Of a stretch of 64,000 nucleotides of DNA, positions 33,274 to 43,226 are shown one piece after another. The stretch is from assembly GCF_029581195.1 (NCBI RefSeq), contig NZ_CP120737.1, positions 1,674,001 through 1,738,000 of the forward strand, read 5' to 3'. A model generated the notes under the pieces. It was not told where the DNA came from. It ran no database searches and was given only the letters and a program-made list of their open reading frames with translations. A program made the translations under genes and the position numbers. Source of the DNA: Solwaraspora sp. WMMD791 (GTDB lineage: Bacteria; Actinomycetota; Actinomycetes; Mycobacteriales; Micromonosporaceae). Position 1 is the stretch's first letter, and each line of letters opens with the position of its first letter.

Positions 33274-34239
33274 ATGAAGTCCACCGCCGACACCGTCGAG
33301 ACCGACCCCCGACGTCCGGTACGGCTCCGCGAGCTGACCCCCGCCACCTGGCGGACGGTCCTCGTCGGCAGTGGTCGCAAGTTCATGGCCGACAACTGCC
33401 TGGACTGGGCCGCCGCGCTGACCTACTACGGGGTTCTCGCGCTGTTCCCGTCCCTGATCGTCGTCGTCGCGCTGGTCGGGCTGGTCTCCGACGGAGAGCG
33501 GACCGTCGGCACGGTGGTCGACCTGGCCGACGACGTCGGCGCCGGTGCCGTGGTCGGTAACGAAGGGTTCGTCACCATCGTCGACGAGGTGGTGAACCAG
33601 CAGAGTTCGGCCGGGGTGCTGCTCAGTTTCGGCCTGCTGGCGGCTCTGTGGTCGGCGTCGGGCTACGTACGGGCGTTCACCCGGGCCGCCAACGCGATCT
33701 ACGGCGTGTCCGAGGGCCGGCCGTTCTACCGGTTGCAGCCGCAGCAGCTCGGGCTGACCGCCGCCGGCCTGGTGCTGGTCGCGCTGGTCGCCACGATGCT
33801 GATCGTCAGTGGACCGGTCGCCGACGCCGTCGGTGACCTGCTCGGCCTGGGTCAGGCGCCCCGCACGGCGTGGGACCTGGTCAAGTGGCCGGTGCTGGTC
33901 GCGATCATGACCCTGCTGCTGACGCTGCTGTTCTGGGTGGCCCCCAACGTGCGGCAACCGAGATTCCGGTGGCTGGCGGTCGGCGGTGTGGTGACGCTGC
34001 TGCTGTGGGCGGTCGCGTCGGCCGGCTTCGGCACCTACGTGGCGTACTTCGGCTCGTACGACGTCACCTACGGCAGCCTCGGCGCGGTGATCGCGTTCCT
34101 GGTCTGGCTCTACCTGGCCAACCTGGCCGTGATGCTCGGAGTCGAGATCAATGCGGGGGTACAGCGCGGCAGAGCCGTCCAGGCCGGCAACCCCGACCCG
34201 GCCGATCCGGTTCTGCCACCGCGGACACCGGCCGGCTGA
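33274..34239 (+). CDS. YihY/BrkB-family membrane protein
   Basis: A 321-residue inner-membrane protein with about six helices. Family signatures: LDWAAALTYYGVLALFPSLIVVVAL at the N-terminus, LWSASGYVRAFTRAANAIYGV, RPFYRLQPQQLGLTAAG and the C-terminal YGSLGAVIAFLVWLYLANLAVMLGVEIN. Once called ribonuclease BN by mistake; function unresolved, possibly envelope transport. The start ATG 33274 sits directly behind a stress-type promoter. Confidence 0.93.
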   Translation: MKSTADTVETDPRRPVRLRELTPATWRTVLVGSGRKFMADNCLDWAAALTYYGVLALFPSLIVVVALVGLVSDGERTVGTVVDLADDVGAGAVVGNEGFVTIVDEVVNQQSSAGVLLSFGLLAALWSASGYVRAFTRAANAIYGVSEGRPFYRLQPQQLGLTAAGLVLVALVATMLIVSGPVADAVGDLLGLGQAPRTAWDLVKWPVLVAIMTLLLTLLFWVAPNVRQPRFRWLAVGGVVTLLLWAVASAGFGTYVAYFGSYDVTYGSLGAVIAFLVWLYLANLAVMLGVEINAGVQRGRAVQAGNPDPADPVLPPRTPAG

Positions 34240-34254
34240 CCGACCCACGCCGGT

Positions 34255-34279
34255 GTTTGAGGCCGGCACCCTCGGGTAG
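34255..34279 (+). promoter_or_regulatory. Sigma-B/F-type promoter for the DUF2795 gene
   Basis: GTTT (34255-34258), 15 bases, GGGTAG (34274-34279), then the ATG at 34290. Close to the consensus and with the short leader seen at the other stress-type promoters here. Confidence 0.65.
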
Positions 34280-34289
34280 TCGAACAGCT

Positions 34290-34700
34290 ATGGAACGCGG
34301 CAACAGCAAGCACAGCCCCCGGGTGGACGACAGCATGGCGCACGACATCCGGGGGACCACACAGGGCACCGCTGGCGGCCGGGCGCAGGAGTGGCACGAG
34401 GCGGAGCCACCGGGTGAGGACCAGCCGGAGCCGACCACCGTGCCGGCGGGCGACAACCGGTCCGGCACCCCGCAGGGCATGTCCAGCGAGGACGTGGAGC
34501 AGCGCAGCCGACTCGGCCGCTACATCAACCTTTCCGCGCTGCCCGGCGACCGGACCGCCCTGCGGCGCAGCGCCGAGGGGAACGAGGCGCCCGCTGACGT
34601 ACTCGAAGAGATCGACCAGCTGCCGGCGGGCCGCACGTTCCAGACGGTGTCCGAGGTGTGGGCCGCGCTCGGCCACGCCAACGAATCGACCCGCTGGTGA
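34290..34700 (+). CDS. DUF2795 protein
   Basis: A 136-residue soluble protein. The first ~65 residues are polar and disordered; the rest is a DUF2795 domain (EDVEQRSRLGRYINLSALPG, APADVLEEIDQLPAGRTFQTVSEVWAALGH). Function unknown, often near stress genes in actinobacteria. ATG 34290 is 10 bases after a stress-type -10. It precedes an SRPBCC gene by 42 bases, probably in one transcript. Confidence 0.85.
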   Translation: MERGNSKHSPRVDDSMAHDIRGTTQGTAGGRAQEWHEAEPPGEDQPEPTTVPAGDNRSGTPQGMSSEDVEQRSRLGRYINLSALPGDRTALRRSAEGNEAPADVLEEIDQLPAGRTFQTVSEVWAALGHANESTRW

Positions 34701-34742
34701 CCGCGCCGCCCGCGGCCCGGCGGAACTGAGGAGGACCATCAG

Positions 34743-35207
34743 ATGGGTGCAGTGACGGAGTACGTCGATGTCGCGGTGCCGGTGCGCACCGTCTACAACC
34801 AGTGGACCCAGTTCGAGGAGTTCCCGCACTTCATGGAGGGTGTCGATCAGGTCACCCAGATATCGGACACGATGACCCACTGGACGACCGAGATCGCCGG
34901 GGTGACCCGTGAGTTCGATGCCAAGATCACCGAGCAGATCCCCGACGAACGGGTCGCCTGGACCGCCACCGGCGGCGTCAAGCAGGCAGGTGTGATCACC
35001 TTCCACCGGCTGGACGACCATCACACCCGGGTGACCGCGCAGATGGAGTTCGACCCGGAAGGGTTGGCCGAGCAGGCCGGCGACAAGCTCGGCGTCGTCG
35101 ACCGGCGGGTCAAGGGCGACCTGAAGCGCTTCAAGGAGTTCATCGAGAACCGCCAGGGCGTCGAGACCGGAGCCTGGCGCGGCGAGGTGCCCCGGCCCCA
35201 GCCGTGA
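34743..35207 (+). CDS. SRPBCC (cyclase/dehydrase-like) protein
   Basis: A 154-residue helix-grip protein: VTEYVDVAVPVRTVYNQWTQFEEFPHFMEGV at the start is the signature of the SRPBCC group close to YtfP/coenzyme-Q-binding-type proteins; EIAGVTREFDAKITEQIPDERVAW and a C-terminal amphipathic helix complete the fold. AGGAGGACC precedes ATG 34743. Likely co-transcribed with DUF2795. A strong hairpin follows its stop. Confidence 0.88.
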   Translation: MGAVTEYVDVAVPVRTVYNQWTQFEEFPHFMEGVDQVTQISDTMTHWTTEIAGVTREFDAKITEQIPDERVAWTATGGVKQAGVITFHRLDDHHTRVTAQMEFDPEGLAEQAGDKLGVVDRRVKGDLKRFKEFIENRQGVETGAWRGEVPRPQP

Positions 35208-35262
35208 CACCGGCCCGGGTTCCGGCCGTACCAGGCTGGCGGAAGCCCGGCGACCGACCGTA

Positions 35263-35300
35263 CGCGACGGCGCGGATCCTGCGGGGTCCGCGCCGTCGCG
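35263..35300 (+). terminator. Hairpin terminator
   Basis: A 14-bp perfect stem (35263-35276 with 35287-35300), extended by three inner pairs to leave a four-base loop, 56 bases after the SRPBCC stop. No long U-tract. Confidence 0.75.
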
Positions 35301-35335
35301 CGTGTCACGGCGTGGGCCCGGGCGCACCACGCGGC

Positions 35336-35360
35336 GTTTGTCGACGCGGGCGAGGGGTAA
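35336..35360 (+). promoter_or_regulatory. Sigma-B/F-type promoter for the small acidic protein gene
   Basis: GTTT (35336-35339), 15 bases, GGGTAA (35355-35360), ATG at 35371. Same spacing and short leader as at 34255 and 33237. Confidence 0.65.
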
Positions 35361-35370
35361 CCCGGCAGGC

Positions 35371-35613
35371 ATGACTGATTCCGTGGACGGTGTCTGGCGT
35401 GACGAGCAGCGACTGCCCCTGCGCGACCTGGAACGCGCGGTGGCCGCACCGGCAGCCGACGGGGAGGTCGACGACGTGACCGGCAGCGACGCCGGCGCGG
35501 AGGAGGAGTTCGGGCACGGCCCGGAGGCCGCCGAGGGCGGTACGCAGCGGCACGCCACCGATCCCGACCGGGCGTACCGGCCGTCGACCACCGGGCGGAC
35601 CGGACCGAACTGA
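35371..35613 (+). CDS. Small acidic hypothetical protein
   Basis: An 80-residue, strongly acidic, probably disordered protein (LRDLERAVAAPAADGEVDDV, GSDAGAEEEFGHGPEAAEGG). No Cys, no hydrophobic segment. It sits behind its own stress-type promoter and ahead of a small hairpin (35649-35669). No family recognised. Confidence 0.6.
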   Translation: MTDSVDGVWRDEQRLPLRDLERAVAAPAADGEVDDVTGSDAGAEEEFGHGPEAAEGGTQRHATDPDRAYRPSTTGRTGPN

Positions 35614-35648
35614 CACGGGACGCGCTCCTCGCCACGACGCCTGCCTGC

Positions 35649-35669
35649 CCGGACAGCTCACCTGTCCGG
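35649..35669 (+). terminator. Small hairpin after the acidic protein gene
   Basis: CCGGACAG (35649-35656) pairs with CTGTCCGG (35662-35669) around five bases, 36 bases after the stop. It is followed by a 14-base direct repeat (CCTGCCCGGTCGGA) in two copies. Confidence 0.5.
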
Positions 35670-35799
35670 CCAGATCGCCTGCCCGGTCGGAACACCTGCC
35701 CGGTCGGATTGTCCGCAAGCTCCGACATGGGCAGATCGGCCACTGATCCTCATCCGATCGGCTGACGGCGGTCCGGCTCCGCCGCGCAAGACTTTCTGG

Positions 35800-36015
35800 A
35801 TGCGTCCCGCCCCTGGCTTCCTCACCACGCGCCAACGGCGCTGGGCCTGGCTCGGTTTCGTGCTGGCCGCGCTGCAGGCTCCGGTCTCGGCCTATCTGCT
35901 CCCCGATGACTCCTGGCTGTTCAGCGTCTGTGTGGCGCTCATGGTGGCCACGGTGATCATCGCCGACGACGCGGCACGACGCCGTCCCGCCGCGGCCGAT
36001 CGCCGGGCCGAGTAG
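35800..36015 (+). CDS. Small two-helix membrane protein
   Basis: A 71-residue protein: basic start (MRPAPGFLTTRQRRW), two hydrophobic helices (AWLGFVLAALQAPVSAYLL and WLFSVCVALMVATVIIADD) joined by a short acidic turn, and an Arg/Ala-rich tail. A hairpin-like membrane topology is expected. Function unknown. Confidence 0.6.
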   Translation: MRPAPGFLTTRQRRWAWLGFVLAALQAPVSAYLLPDDSWLFSVCVALMVATVIIADDAARRRPAAADRRAE

Positions 36016-36031
36016 CAGACCGCCGCCCGCT

Positions 36032-36400
36032 GTGACGACACCGTACGGCAGCCCCGTCCAGAGCCTGCGTGCCGCACCGGCGGCCCGGCGCTCGGCTCGC
36101 AGCACGCTGCAGGATCTGCACGCCGCCCTCGGCGATCACGGTCTGCGCGCCGCTGCTGACTGCCCCGGCCTACTGGCCGAGCTGGACCAGCACGGCGCGG
36201 CGGTGCGGGACCGGCTCTGGGCGGACCTGCGCCCGCTGCACCCGGTGACCCTGGCCCGGTACGCGCAGGGCGTGCGCGACGCGGCGGTCGAGTCCGGCTG
36301 GCACCCACCGGTCGGAGCGACGACGGACTGGAGCCGCGCCGACTGGGTGACGCTGCGGCTGGTGGCCGTCTGCCAGCTCGCCGCCGACTGCCACAGCTGA
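36032..36400 (+). CDS. Hypothetical protein (DUF6401-like)
   Basis: A 122-residue soluble, helical protein. The pattern LHAALGDHGLRAAADCPGLLAELDQHGAAVRDRL and LARYAQGVRDAAVESGW resembles a Micromonosporaceae family annotated as DUF6401; I recall that family only loosely. GTG 36032 is 17 bases after the previous stop, so the two may be co-transcribed. Function unknown. Confidence 0.6.
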   Translation: MTTPYGSPVQSLRAAPAARRSARSTLQDLHAALGDHGLRAAADCPGLLAELDQHGAAVRDRLWADLRPLHPVTLARYAQGVRDAAVESGWHPPVGATTDWSRADWVTLRLVAVCQLAADCHS

Positions 36401-36445
36401 CGCGTCCGCTGCCGGCGGTGCCCGGGCGAGGGATACCGACGCCGA

Positions 36446-36494
36446 CGGGGGCCTGTCACAGGTGGGGCGGGCCCCGTCCCGTGACAAGCCCCCG
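36446..36494. terminator. Hairpin between converging genes
   Basis: CGGGGGC-c-TGTCAC (36446-36459) pairs with GTGACA-a-GCCCCCG (36481-36494), one internal mismatch, with a GC-rich loop. It lies between the ends of the genes at 36400 (plus) and 36515 (minus) and can serve both. Confidence 0.7.
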
Positions 36495-36514
36495 GTGATC
36501 GGCGGGCAGCGGGG

Positions 36515-37420
36515 TCAGCCGGTGGTGCCGCCCGGTCGGGTCGTCCCACCGGGCGGGTTGGTCATCCCGCCCGGTTGACCGGCGCCGGGGCCGGTCATGC
36601 CCCGCCCGCTGGCCGCCTCCCGGCCGCCGGACATCGCCGGTGCCTGCTGGGTCTGCGGGATCACCTGGGTCGGCTCGTTCATCCGCTGACCCGCGTCCTC
36701 TCGGCCCGCCTGGTACGCCTGGTGGCTGTCCCGGATCGCCTGGGACTCGTGGGCCACCTTGGTCAGCCAGTCCTCCCACCGTTGCTGCATGGGACGGACC
36801 AGGCCCCCACCGACGCCGACGATCAGAATGCCGGCGACGGTGGCCAGGACCGCGATCAGCACCGGAGTGGTGACGGTGGTGGCGATTCCGACCTGGTTGA
36901 GCGCGGCGATGACACCGAGCGCGATGATGAAGACCGACGCCGCGGTCGCCAGCACCCGCCCGTAGGAGAGTCCGCCGAGCGCGCCGGACACCAGGTCACG
37001 TACCGCCGTCGCGATGGCCGCCGCGACGACCACGATCACGATGGCGACGAACGCCCGGGGCAGCCAGGCCACGACGGCGCCGATCAGGTCGCTGATCGGG
37101 TTCGGTCCCCAGACGCCGAACGCGAACTGCAGGGTGAACAGCAGCACCGCGTAGTACGCCAGTCTGGCCAGGATGTCGCTGGCGTCGTACCGGGTGCGCT
37201 CCAGCGCCCGACCGATACCGCCGCGCTCCACGGCCTTGTCGAACCCGACGCGTTCGAGCGCCTTGTCGACGCCCTTGAGGACGGCCCGCGCGATCAACCA
37301 TCCGACCACGAGAATCGCGATGAACGCGATGGCCCGGGGCACGAAAAGTATCACGGACCGCCACATGTCAGTCAGCGCATTCCCAATATCGACCTGCGCC
37401 GACGCGTACGTTGAGGACAT
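36515..37420 (-). CDS. Mechanosensitive-channel-type conserved TM-helix protein
   Basis: A 301-residue membrane protein with about five helices: VILFVPRAIAFIAILVVGWLIARAVLKGVDKALERVGFD is the conserved TM-helix module seen in MscS-related CmpX-type proteins, followed by AYYAVLLFTLQFAFGVWG, LPRAFVAIVIVVVAAAIATAV and two more. The MscS beta domain is missing. The C-terminal ~70 residues are Gln/Gly/Pro-rich and soluble. ATG 37420 follows GGGAGG. Divergent from the SpoIIE phosphatase gene. Confidence 0.83.
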   Translation of the reverse strand: MSSTYASAQVDIGNALTDMWRSVILFVPRAIAFIAILVVGWLIARAVLKGVDKALERVGFDKAVERGGIGRALERTRYDASDILARLAYYAVLLFTLQFAFGVWGPNPISDLIGAVVAWLPRAFVAIVIVVVAAAIATAVRDLVSGALGGLSYGRVLATAASVFIIALGVIAALNQVGIATTVTTPVLIAVLATVAGILIVGVGGGLVRPMQQRWEDWLTKVAHESQAIRDSHQAYQAGREDAGQRMNEPTQVIPQTQQAPAMSGGREAASGRGMTGPGAGQPGGMTNPPGGTTRPGGTTG

Positions 37421-37561
37421 CCGGTCCTCCCTTCCGCCTCGTCTGTCGATGCGTCGCCTCGCTGTCGTTCGGACGCGCTGCATCGCCTACCGCCGGCCCG
37501 CATACCCACCCTGCGGCGGTCCACGCCCCCCACCCGTCACCGCCCGGATAGGCTGCCCCCC

Positions 37562-39724
37562 ATGGCAGGCAGCACCGGGCGTACCCGCGGCACCCCCACC
37601 GGCGTTCCTGCTGCCCGTTCCGCCGTCGCGCCCGGGCCACCGGTGCCGGTGGCCCCGCTGACGAACGGCCCGAAGCTGGCGCAACGACACGACTGGGCGC
37701 AGACGCCGCTGGGGCCCACCGACGGCTGGGATCCAGCGGTACGGGCCACCGTCGATCTGCTGCTGGCCTCCCCCGTGCCGATGGCGCTGGTGTACGGCGA
37801 CGACTTCCTCATGATCTACAACGACGCGTACGCCGACCTGCTCGGCGACAAACACCCGCACGCGTTCGGTCAGCCCGCTGCCGAGGTGTTCGCCGATTCG
37901 TGGCACCAGCCGGGGGTCGGTGACGTGGTCGAACGGGTCTACCGCACTGGAGAGCCGTTCCTCGAGTCGGAGACCGTCGCGCCGTTCGTCGCGGACACCG
38001 ACGGCACCGGTGGTACGACCGCGTACACCCGGGGTTACTCGGCGGTGCGCGACAGCCATGGGACGATCATCGGGATGCTCTCGGTCGCCACCGAGACCGG
38101 TGCGATCACCCACCGGTTGCAGAGCCTGAGTGAGCTGACCGCGGCGCTGGCCGGCACCCTGACCCTCGACGACGTGGCCCGGGTCGCCCTGCGTTACGGT
38201 CTTGCCTCGTTCGAGATCGACCAGGTGACGCTCGGCATCGACGACGGCGGCGGGTGGCGGGTGGTCCGTCGGGTCCGCGGTGAGCTGCTCGACGAGGCCG
38301 ACGAACGGTTGCCACCGGTCTGGCGGCGGTTGCCACGCGACGCCGCGACGCCGCTGGCGGCCGTCGGCACCACCGGTGTCCCTCGCTTCAGCAGCGACGG
38401 CCGGCCGCTGGCCCGGCACGCCATCGACCGCCACGACGAGCGCGTGGCGGCGCTCGCGGCGCTGCCGTTGCGGGCCGGTTCGCTGCGCGGCGGGATCACC
38501 TTCGGCTACCGGGAGCCGCACCAGTGGCCGCCGGCCGAACGGGCGCTGCTGGCGGCGGTCGCCGAACTGGTCACCCAGGCGGCGGAGCGGGCGCGCCGGT
38601 TCGAGACCCAGCACGGTACGGCCCAGCTGCTGCAACGCAGCATGTTGCCAGAGCAGTTGCCGGATCTGCCCCGGTTCCGGCTCGCCGCTCGGTACGACCC
38701 TGGCGTGGACGGCAATTCTGCCGGTGGTGACTTCTACGACGCGTTCCTGCTGCCCGACGGCGGGCTGGCCGTCGTGCTCGGCGACGTGGCCGGGCACGAC
38801 GTACGGGCGGCGGCGCTGATGGGCCAGGTCCGGGCGGCGCTGCGTGGGCTGGCGTTGACCGATCCGGCACCGGCCGCCGTGTTGACCGGGCTGGACCGGC
38901 TGGTGCACAGCCTGGGCGCGGAGAGCCGCAACGAGGAACTGTTCGTCACCGTGCTGTACGGCGTACTCGATCCGTCGGCCGGGCGGTTGACCCTGGCCAG
39001 CGCCGGTCATCCGGCGCCGCTGATCCGCCGTCCCGGCACCCCGACGGCACGGGCCGAGTTCGCCGAGGTGCCGCCCGGCGTACCGCTCGGGCTGGCCGGG
39101 CCGCGCGAACCGGTGGACGTGGTGTTGCATCCGGGAGACACCCTGCTGATGTTCAGCGACGGGGTGGTCGAGCGCCGGGGTCGTGACCTCGGTGCCGGCA
39201 TGTCGGCGCTGGCGTCGGCGATCGCCGCCACCGGCACCAGCGATCCGCGCAACCTGTGCGCGGTGGCGAGCGCGGCGGTGGCCGGGACCACCGACGACGA
39301 CGTGGCGGTGCTGGCGGTGGAGCACGCGGCGGCGCCGAGCAGGTCGGCGGGTCTGCTGGTGCCCGCCGAGCCGATCGCGCCGAGCCGGGTCCGGCACTGG
39401 ATGGCCGACCAGTTGGCGCAGTGGCGCGTACCGGAGTCGGTCATCGGCCCGGCGGTGCTGTGCGCCAGCGAGTTGACCACGAACGCGCTGCTGCACGCCG
39501 GGACCGAGGCTCGGGTGGAGATCGACCTGAGCCAGGAACGGCTGCTGGTGTCGGTCGCGGACAGTGGCACCCGGGGCACGGTCAGCCGGGCCCGGACGGA
39601 CACGCTGAGCAGTCGCGGCCGGGGGCTCGGGCTCATCGAGCAGTTGAGCGACGCCTGGGGCACCGACCCGTCGGTTCGTGGCTCGACGGTGTGGTTCGAG
39701 ATCATGCTTCCCGGCGACTCGTAA
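37562..39724 (+). CDS. PAS/GAF-SpoIIE phosphatase with HATPase domain
   Basis: A 720-residue signalling protein. Residues ~60-180: PAS-like (SPVPMALVYGDDFLMIYNDAYADLLG). ~185-350: GAF-like. ~360-590: PP2C-type SpoIIE phosphatase (LPRFRLAARYDPGVDGNSAGGDFYDAF with metal-binding Asp, LGDVAGHDVRAAALMGQ, SDGVVERRG). ~610-715: anti-sigma-type HATPase (LCASELTTNALLHA, VADSG, GRGLGLIEQL). Such proteins dephosphorylate anti-anti-sigma factors and may bind them, controlling stress sigma factors, which fits the sigma factor at 46054 and the stress-type promoters nearby. Confidence 0.9.
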   Translation: MAGSTGRTRGTPTGVPAARSAVAPGPPVPVAPLTNGPKLAQRHDWAQTPLGPTDGWDPAVRATVDLLLASPVPMALVYGDDFLMIYNDAYADLLGDKHPHAFGQPAAEVFADSWHQPGVGDVVERVYRTGEPFLESETVAPFVADTDGTGGTTAYTRGYSAVRDSHGTIIGMLSVATETGAITHRLQSLSELTAALAGTLTLDDVARVALRYGLASFEIDQVTLGIDDGGGWRVVRRVRGELLDEADERLPPVWRRLPRDAATPLAAVGTTGVPRFSSDGRPLARHAIDRHDERVAALAALPLRAGSLRGGITFGYREPHQWPPAERALLAAVAELVTQAAERARRFETQHGTAQLLQRSMLPEQLPDLPRFRLAARYDPGVDGNSAGGDFYDAFLLPDGGLAVVLGDVAGHDVRAAALMGQVRAALRGLALTDPAPAAVLTGLDRLVHSLGAESRNEELFVTVLYGVLDPSAGRLTLASAGHPAPLIRRPGTPTARAEFAEVPPGVPLGLAGPREPVDVVLHPGDTLLMFSDGVVERRGRDLGAGMSALASAIAATGTSDPRNLCAVASAAVAGTTDDDVAVLAVEHAAAPSRSAGLLVPAEPIAPSRVRHWMADQLAQWRVPESVIGPAVLCASELTTNALLHAGTEARVEIDLSQERLLVSVADSGTRGTVSRARTDTLSSRGRGLGLIEQLSDAWGTDPSVRGSTVWFEIMLPGDS

Positions 39725-39845
39725 CGCGAACCTTCACCGAACGTGACATCAATTCGGCCGTTCAGCCGACCCGCGCCCGGCGTTTCCTCGGCGTAGAGTA
39801 ACTGATCACGCTAAACGGGATAAACGACGCGAAGAGGAACACACG

Positions 39846-40628
39846 GTGCGAATCAGAGGTTACCCTGCGGGCACCCCATGCTGGTCCGAGCTACGCACCA
39901 GCGACCCCGCGGGTTCGATCGAGTTCTACCGCGAGCTGTTCGGCTGGAAGCCCGCCGACCACCACGCCTCGGCGACCGTCGACTTCCACCTACGGGACCT
40001 GGCTGCGGCCGGCCTGGTCACGGCACCCGCCGCAGCGCCGTCCGCCTGGGTGACGTACCTCGCCACCGACGACCTCAGCGCCACGGTCGATGCCGCGACG
40101 CGGGCCGGGGCGACCACGCTCGTCCCGGTGACCCGGTACGCCCAACGGGGCGTCGGCGCGCTGGTGGCCGATCCGCAGGGCGCGGTGTTCGGGCTGTGGC
40201 AGCGCGACCCGTTCCCCGGTGCCCAGGTCAGCGGCGAGCCCGGCGCGGCCTGCTGGAACGAGCTCGCCACCCGTGACATCGGCGGGGCCGGCACCTTCTA
40301 CGGCAACGTCTTCGGCTGGACGGCCCGCGCGAGCAGCTACAGCGACTCCGCCAGTTACCAGGAGTGGTGGTTGGGCACGACCCGGGAAGTGGCCGGCCTG
40401 ATCGACATGACCGAGTCGTACCCACCCCAGGTGCCGGCCCACTGGCGGACCACGTTCGAGGTCGACGACTGCGCCGCGACCGTCGAGCGGTGCACGGCCG
40501 TCGGCGGCCAGGTCACCTTCGGCCCGTACGACGCCGGGCCGGGCACGTACGCGCAGTTGACCGATCCGGCGGGTGCCGCGTTCGGGATCATCGCCCTGCT
40601 CCCGCAGTTCCGTACGCCGTTGGACTGA
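39846..40628 (+). CDS. Two-domain VOC (glyoxalase-like) protein
   Basis: A 260-residue protein of two tandem vicinal-oxygen-chelate domains: PCWSELRTSDPAGSIEFYRELFGWK opens the first and ACWNELATRDIGGAGTFYGNVFGW the second; each ends with an L-x-D-P-x-G-A-x-F strand (VADPQGAVFGLW, LTDPAGAAFGI). Resembles actinobacterial hydroxylase-like VOC proteins of unknown substrate. GTG 39846 has an AGAGGAA site. The 121-base upstream gap is AT-richer than average. Confidence 0.87.
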   Translation: MRIRGYPAGTPCWSELRTSDPAGSIEFYRELFGWKPADHHASATVDFHLRDLAAAGLVTAPAAAPSAWVTYLATDDLSATVDAATRAGATTLVPVTRYAQRGVGALVADPQGAVFGLWQRDPFPGAQVSGEPGAACWNELATRDIGGAGTFYGNVFGWTARASSYSDSASYQEWWLGTTREVAGLIDMTESYPPQVPAHWRTTFEVDDCAATVERCTAVGGQVTFGPYDAGPGTYAQLTDPAGAAFGIIALLPQFRTPLD

Positions 40629-40699
40629 CCCGCCGCGTGGGCGACCCGCACGGGTATGTCACCATATGACAATTTTTGGGACACCTGTGTCACAGCCTC

Positions 40700-40728
40700 T
40701 TCACATATCGGCAACACACCCGTACGGT
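40700..40728 (+). promoter_or_regulatory. Promoter of the GH6 cellulase gene
   Basis: TTCACA (40700-40705), 17 bases, TACGGT (40723-40728), a reasonable housekeeping-type promoter, with a CebR-type box starting 12 bases after the -10. The region 40660-40740 is AT-richer than its surroundings. Confidence 0.5.
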
Positions 40729-40740
40729 AGTCGATATCCA

Positions 40741-40754
40741 TGGGAGCGCTTCCA
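40741..40754. promoter_or_regulatory. CebR-type operator (one mismatch)
   Basis: TGGGAGCGCTTCCA differs by one base from the actinobacterial CebR palindrome TGGGAGCGCTCCCA, bound by the LacI-family cellobiose repressor. It overlaps the expected transcription start of the GH6 gene. Confidence 0.8.
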
Positions 40755-40758
40755 ATGA

Positions 40759-42186
<1,428 letters not shown>

Positions 42187-42191
42187 CGCCG

Positions 42192-42289
42192 GGTCCGCCC
42201 CGCGCCTACCGCCCCTGGCGCGGGCGGACCAAGGTCCGGCCGATTCCGGACCTACGTTTCGGCCCCTCCCCGTCGACGGGGAGGGGCCG
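42192..42289 (+). terminator. Three consecutive hairpins after the GH6 gene
   Basis: Hairpin 1: 42192-42230 (GGTCCGCC/GGCGGACC arms, one bulge) starts six bases after the stop. Hairpin 2: 42233-42252 (GGTCCGG/CCGGACC). Hairpin 3: 42260-42289, a perfect 30-base palindrome with no loop. Together a strong transcription end for a highly inducible gene. Confidence 0.75.
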
Positions 42290-42369
42290 GAATCGTGCCA
42301 CACCCGTCGCGGCCGGCAGGTTAACCGGCCCCCTTCCCGGGGCACTAACTGCGGGAAGGGAGGCCATCC

Positions 42370-42966
42370 ATGACCAGATCCACGATCCGTACGGACACCT
42401 CAGCTCCCGGCACCTTCGGGGACACGGCCAACTTCCCGGCGGGCGTGCCAGCCGGGCCCGTGGCCTACCCCACCACGCCGGGTGCCGCGCCGCAGGCCGG
42501 TGACCAGGCCCGAACCACGGTCACCATCGCCAACTATCCGGACTACGCCGCCGCCCAGCGGACCGTCGACCAGCTGTCGGACAACAAGTTCCCGGTCGAG
42601 CGGACCGCGATCGTCGGCACCAACCTACGGCTGGTCGAGGACGTCACCGGCCGACTGACGATCGGCCGGGCAGCGGCGGCCGGCGCGGGCACCGGTGCCT
42701 GGTTCGGTCTGTTCATCGGTCTGCTCATCGGCATCTTCGCCGTGGTCAACTGGCTCGGCATCATCGTGACCGCCCTGGTCATCGGTGCCGTCTGGGGAGC
42801 CATTTTCGGAGCCGTGGCGCACGCGATGACCGGTGGCCGACGAGACTTCTCCTCGCGCAGTCTGCTGCAGGCCAGCCAGTACGGCGTGACGGTGGACGCC
42901 GAGTTCGCCGAGCAGGCGCGTCAGGCGCTGGCAGACCGGGTCGAGGCGGGCCGCGCCGGGCGGTAG
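42370..42966 (+). CDS. General-stress-protein-17M-like membrane protein
   Basis: A 198-residue protein. Residues ~50-85 (VTIANYPDYAAAQRTVDQLSDNKFPVERTAIVG) match the YflT/general stress protein 17M domain; they are followed by a glycine-rich hydrophobic hairpin (GTGAWFGLFIGLLIGIFAVVNW and IIVTALVIGAVWGAIFGAVAHA) and a soluble tail. ATG 42370 follows GGGAGG. A weak stress-type promoter (GTTA-N16-GGGCAC, 42320-42345) lies upstream. Role in stress inferred from the family. Confidence 0.85.
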   Translation: MTRSTIRTDTSAPGTFGDTANFPAGVPAGPVAYPTTPGAAPQAGDQARTTVTIANYPDYAAAQRTVDQLSDNKFPVERTAIVGTNLRLVEDVTGRLTIGRAAAAGAGTGAWFGLFIGLLIGIFAVVNWLGIIVTALVIGAVWGAIFGAVAHAMTGGRRDFSSRSLLQASQYGVTVDAEFAEQARQALADRVEAGRAGR

Positions 42967-42995
42967 CCACGCGCCGGTCAACAGCAGGCGGACCA

Positions 42996-43028
42996 ACGGA
43001 CCGGGCGGGCCCATGCCGCCCGGTCCGT
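42996..43028 (+). terminator. Hairpin terminator
   Basis: A 13-bp perfect stem (ACGGACCGGGCGG, 42996-43008, with 43016-43028) and seven-base loop, 30 bases after the general-stress-like gene. Confidence 0.75.
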
Positions 43029-43096
43029 GTCGTGCCCACGGCCGGAGCCGGGCCGGACGGTCGGGCAGAACCCATCGACAACCTCGGCCGATCCGG

Positions 43097-43121
43097 GTGT
43101 CCGCCGCAGTGGGACGGGTAC
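43097..43121 (+). promoter_or_regulatory. Sigma-B/F-type promoter candidate
   Basis: GTGT (43097-43100), 15 bases, GGGTAC (43116-43121): perfect -10, one mismatch in the -35. It lies 106 bases before the small membrane protein at 43227. Confidence 0.4.
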
Positions 43122-43226
43122 ATGAGGCTGCGGCGACACCCGTAGGTGGCACAGGTTCGGGATTCGCGGACGCGGCCGGCTGCCTACCGTCATTGTCAGG
43201 CCAGGAGAGCACGCTGAGGAGGCGCG

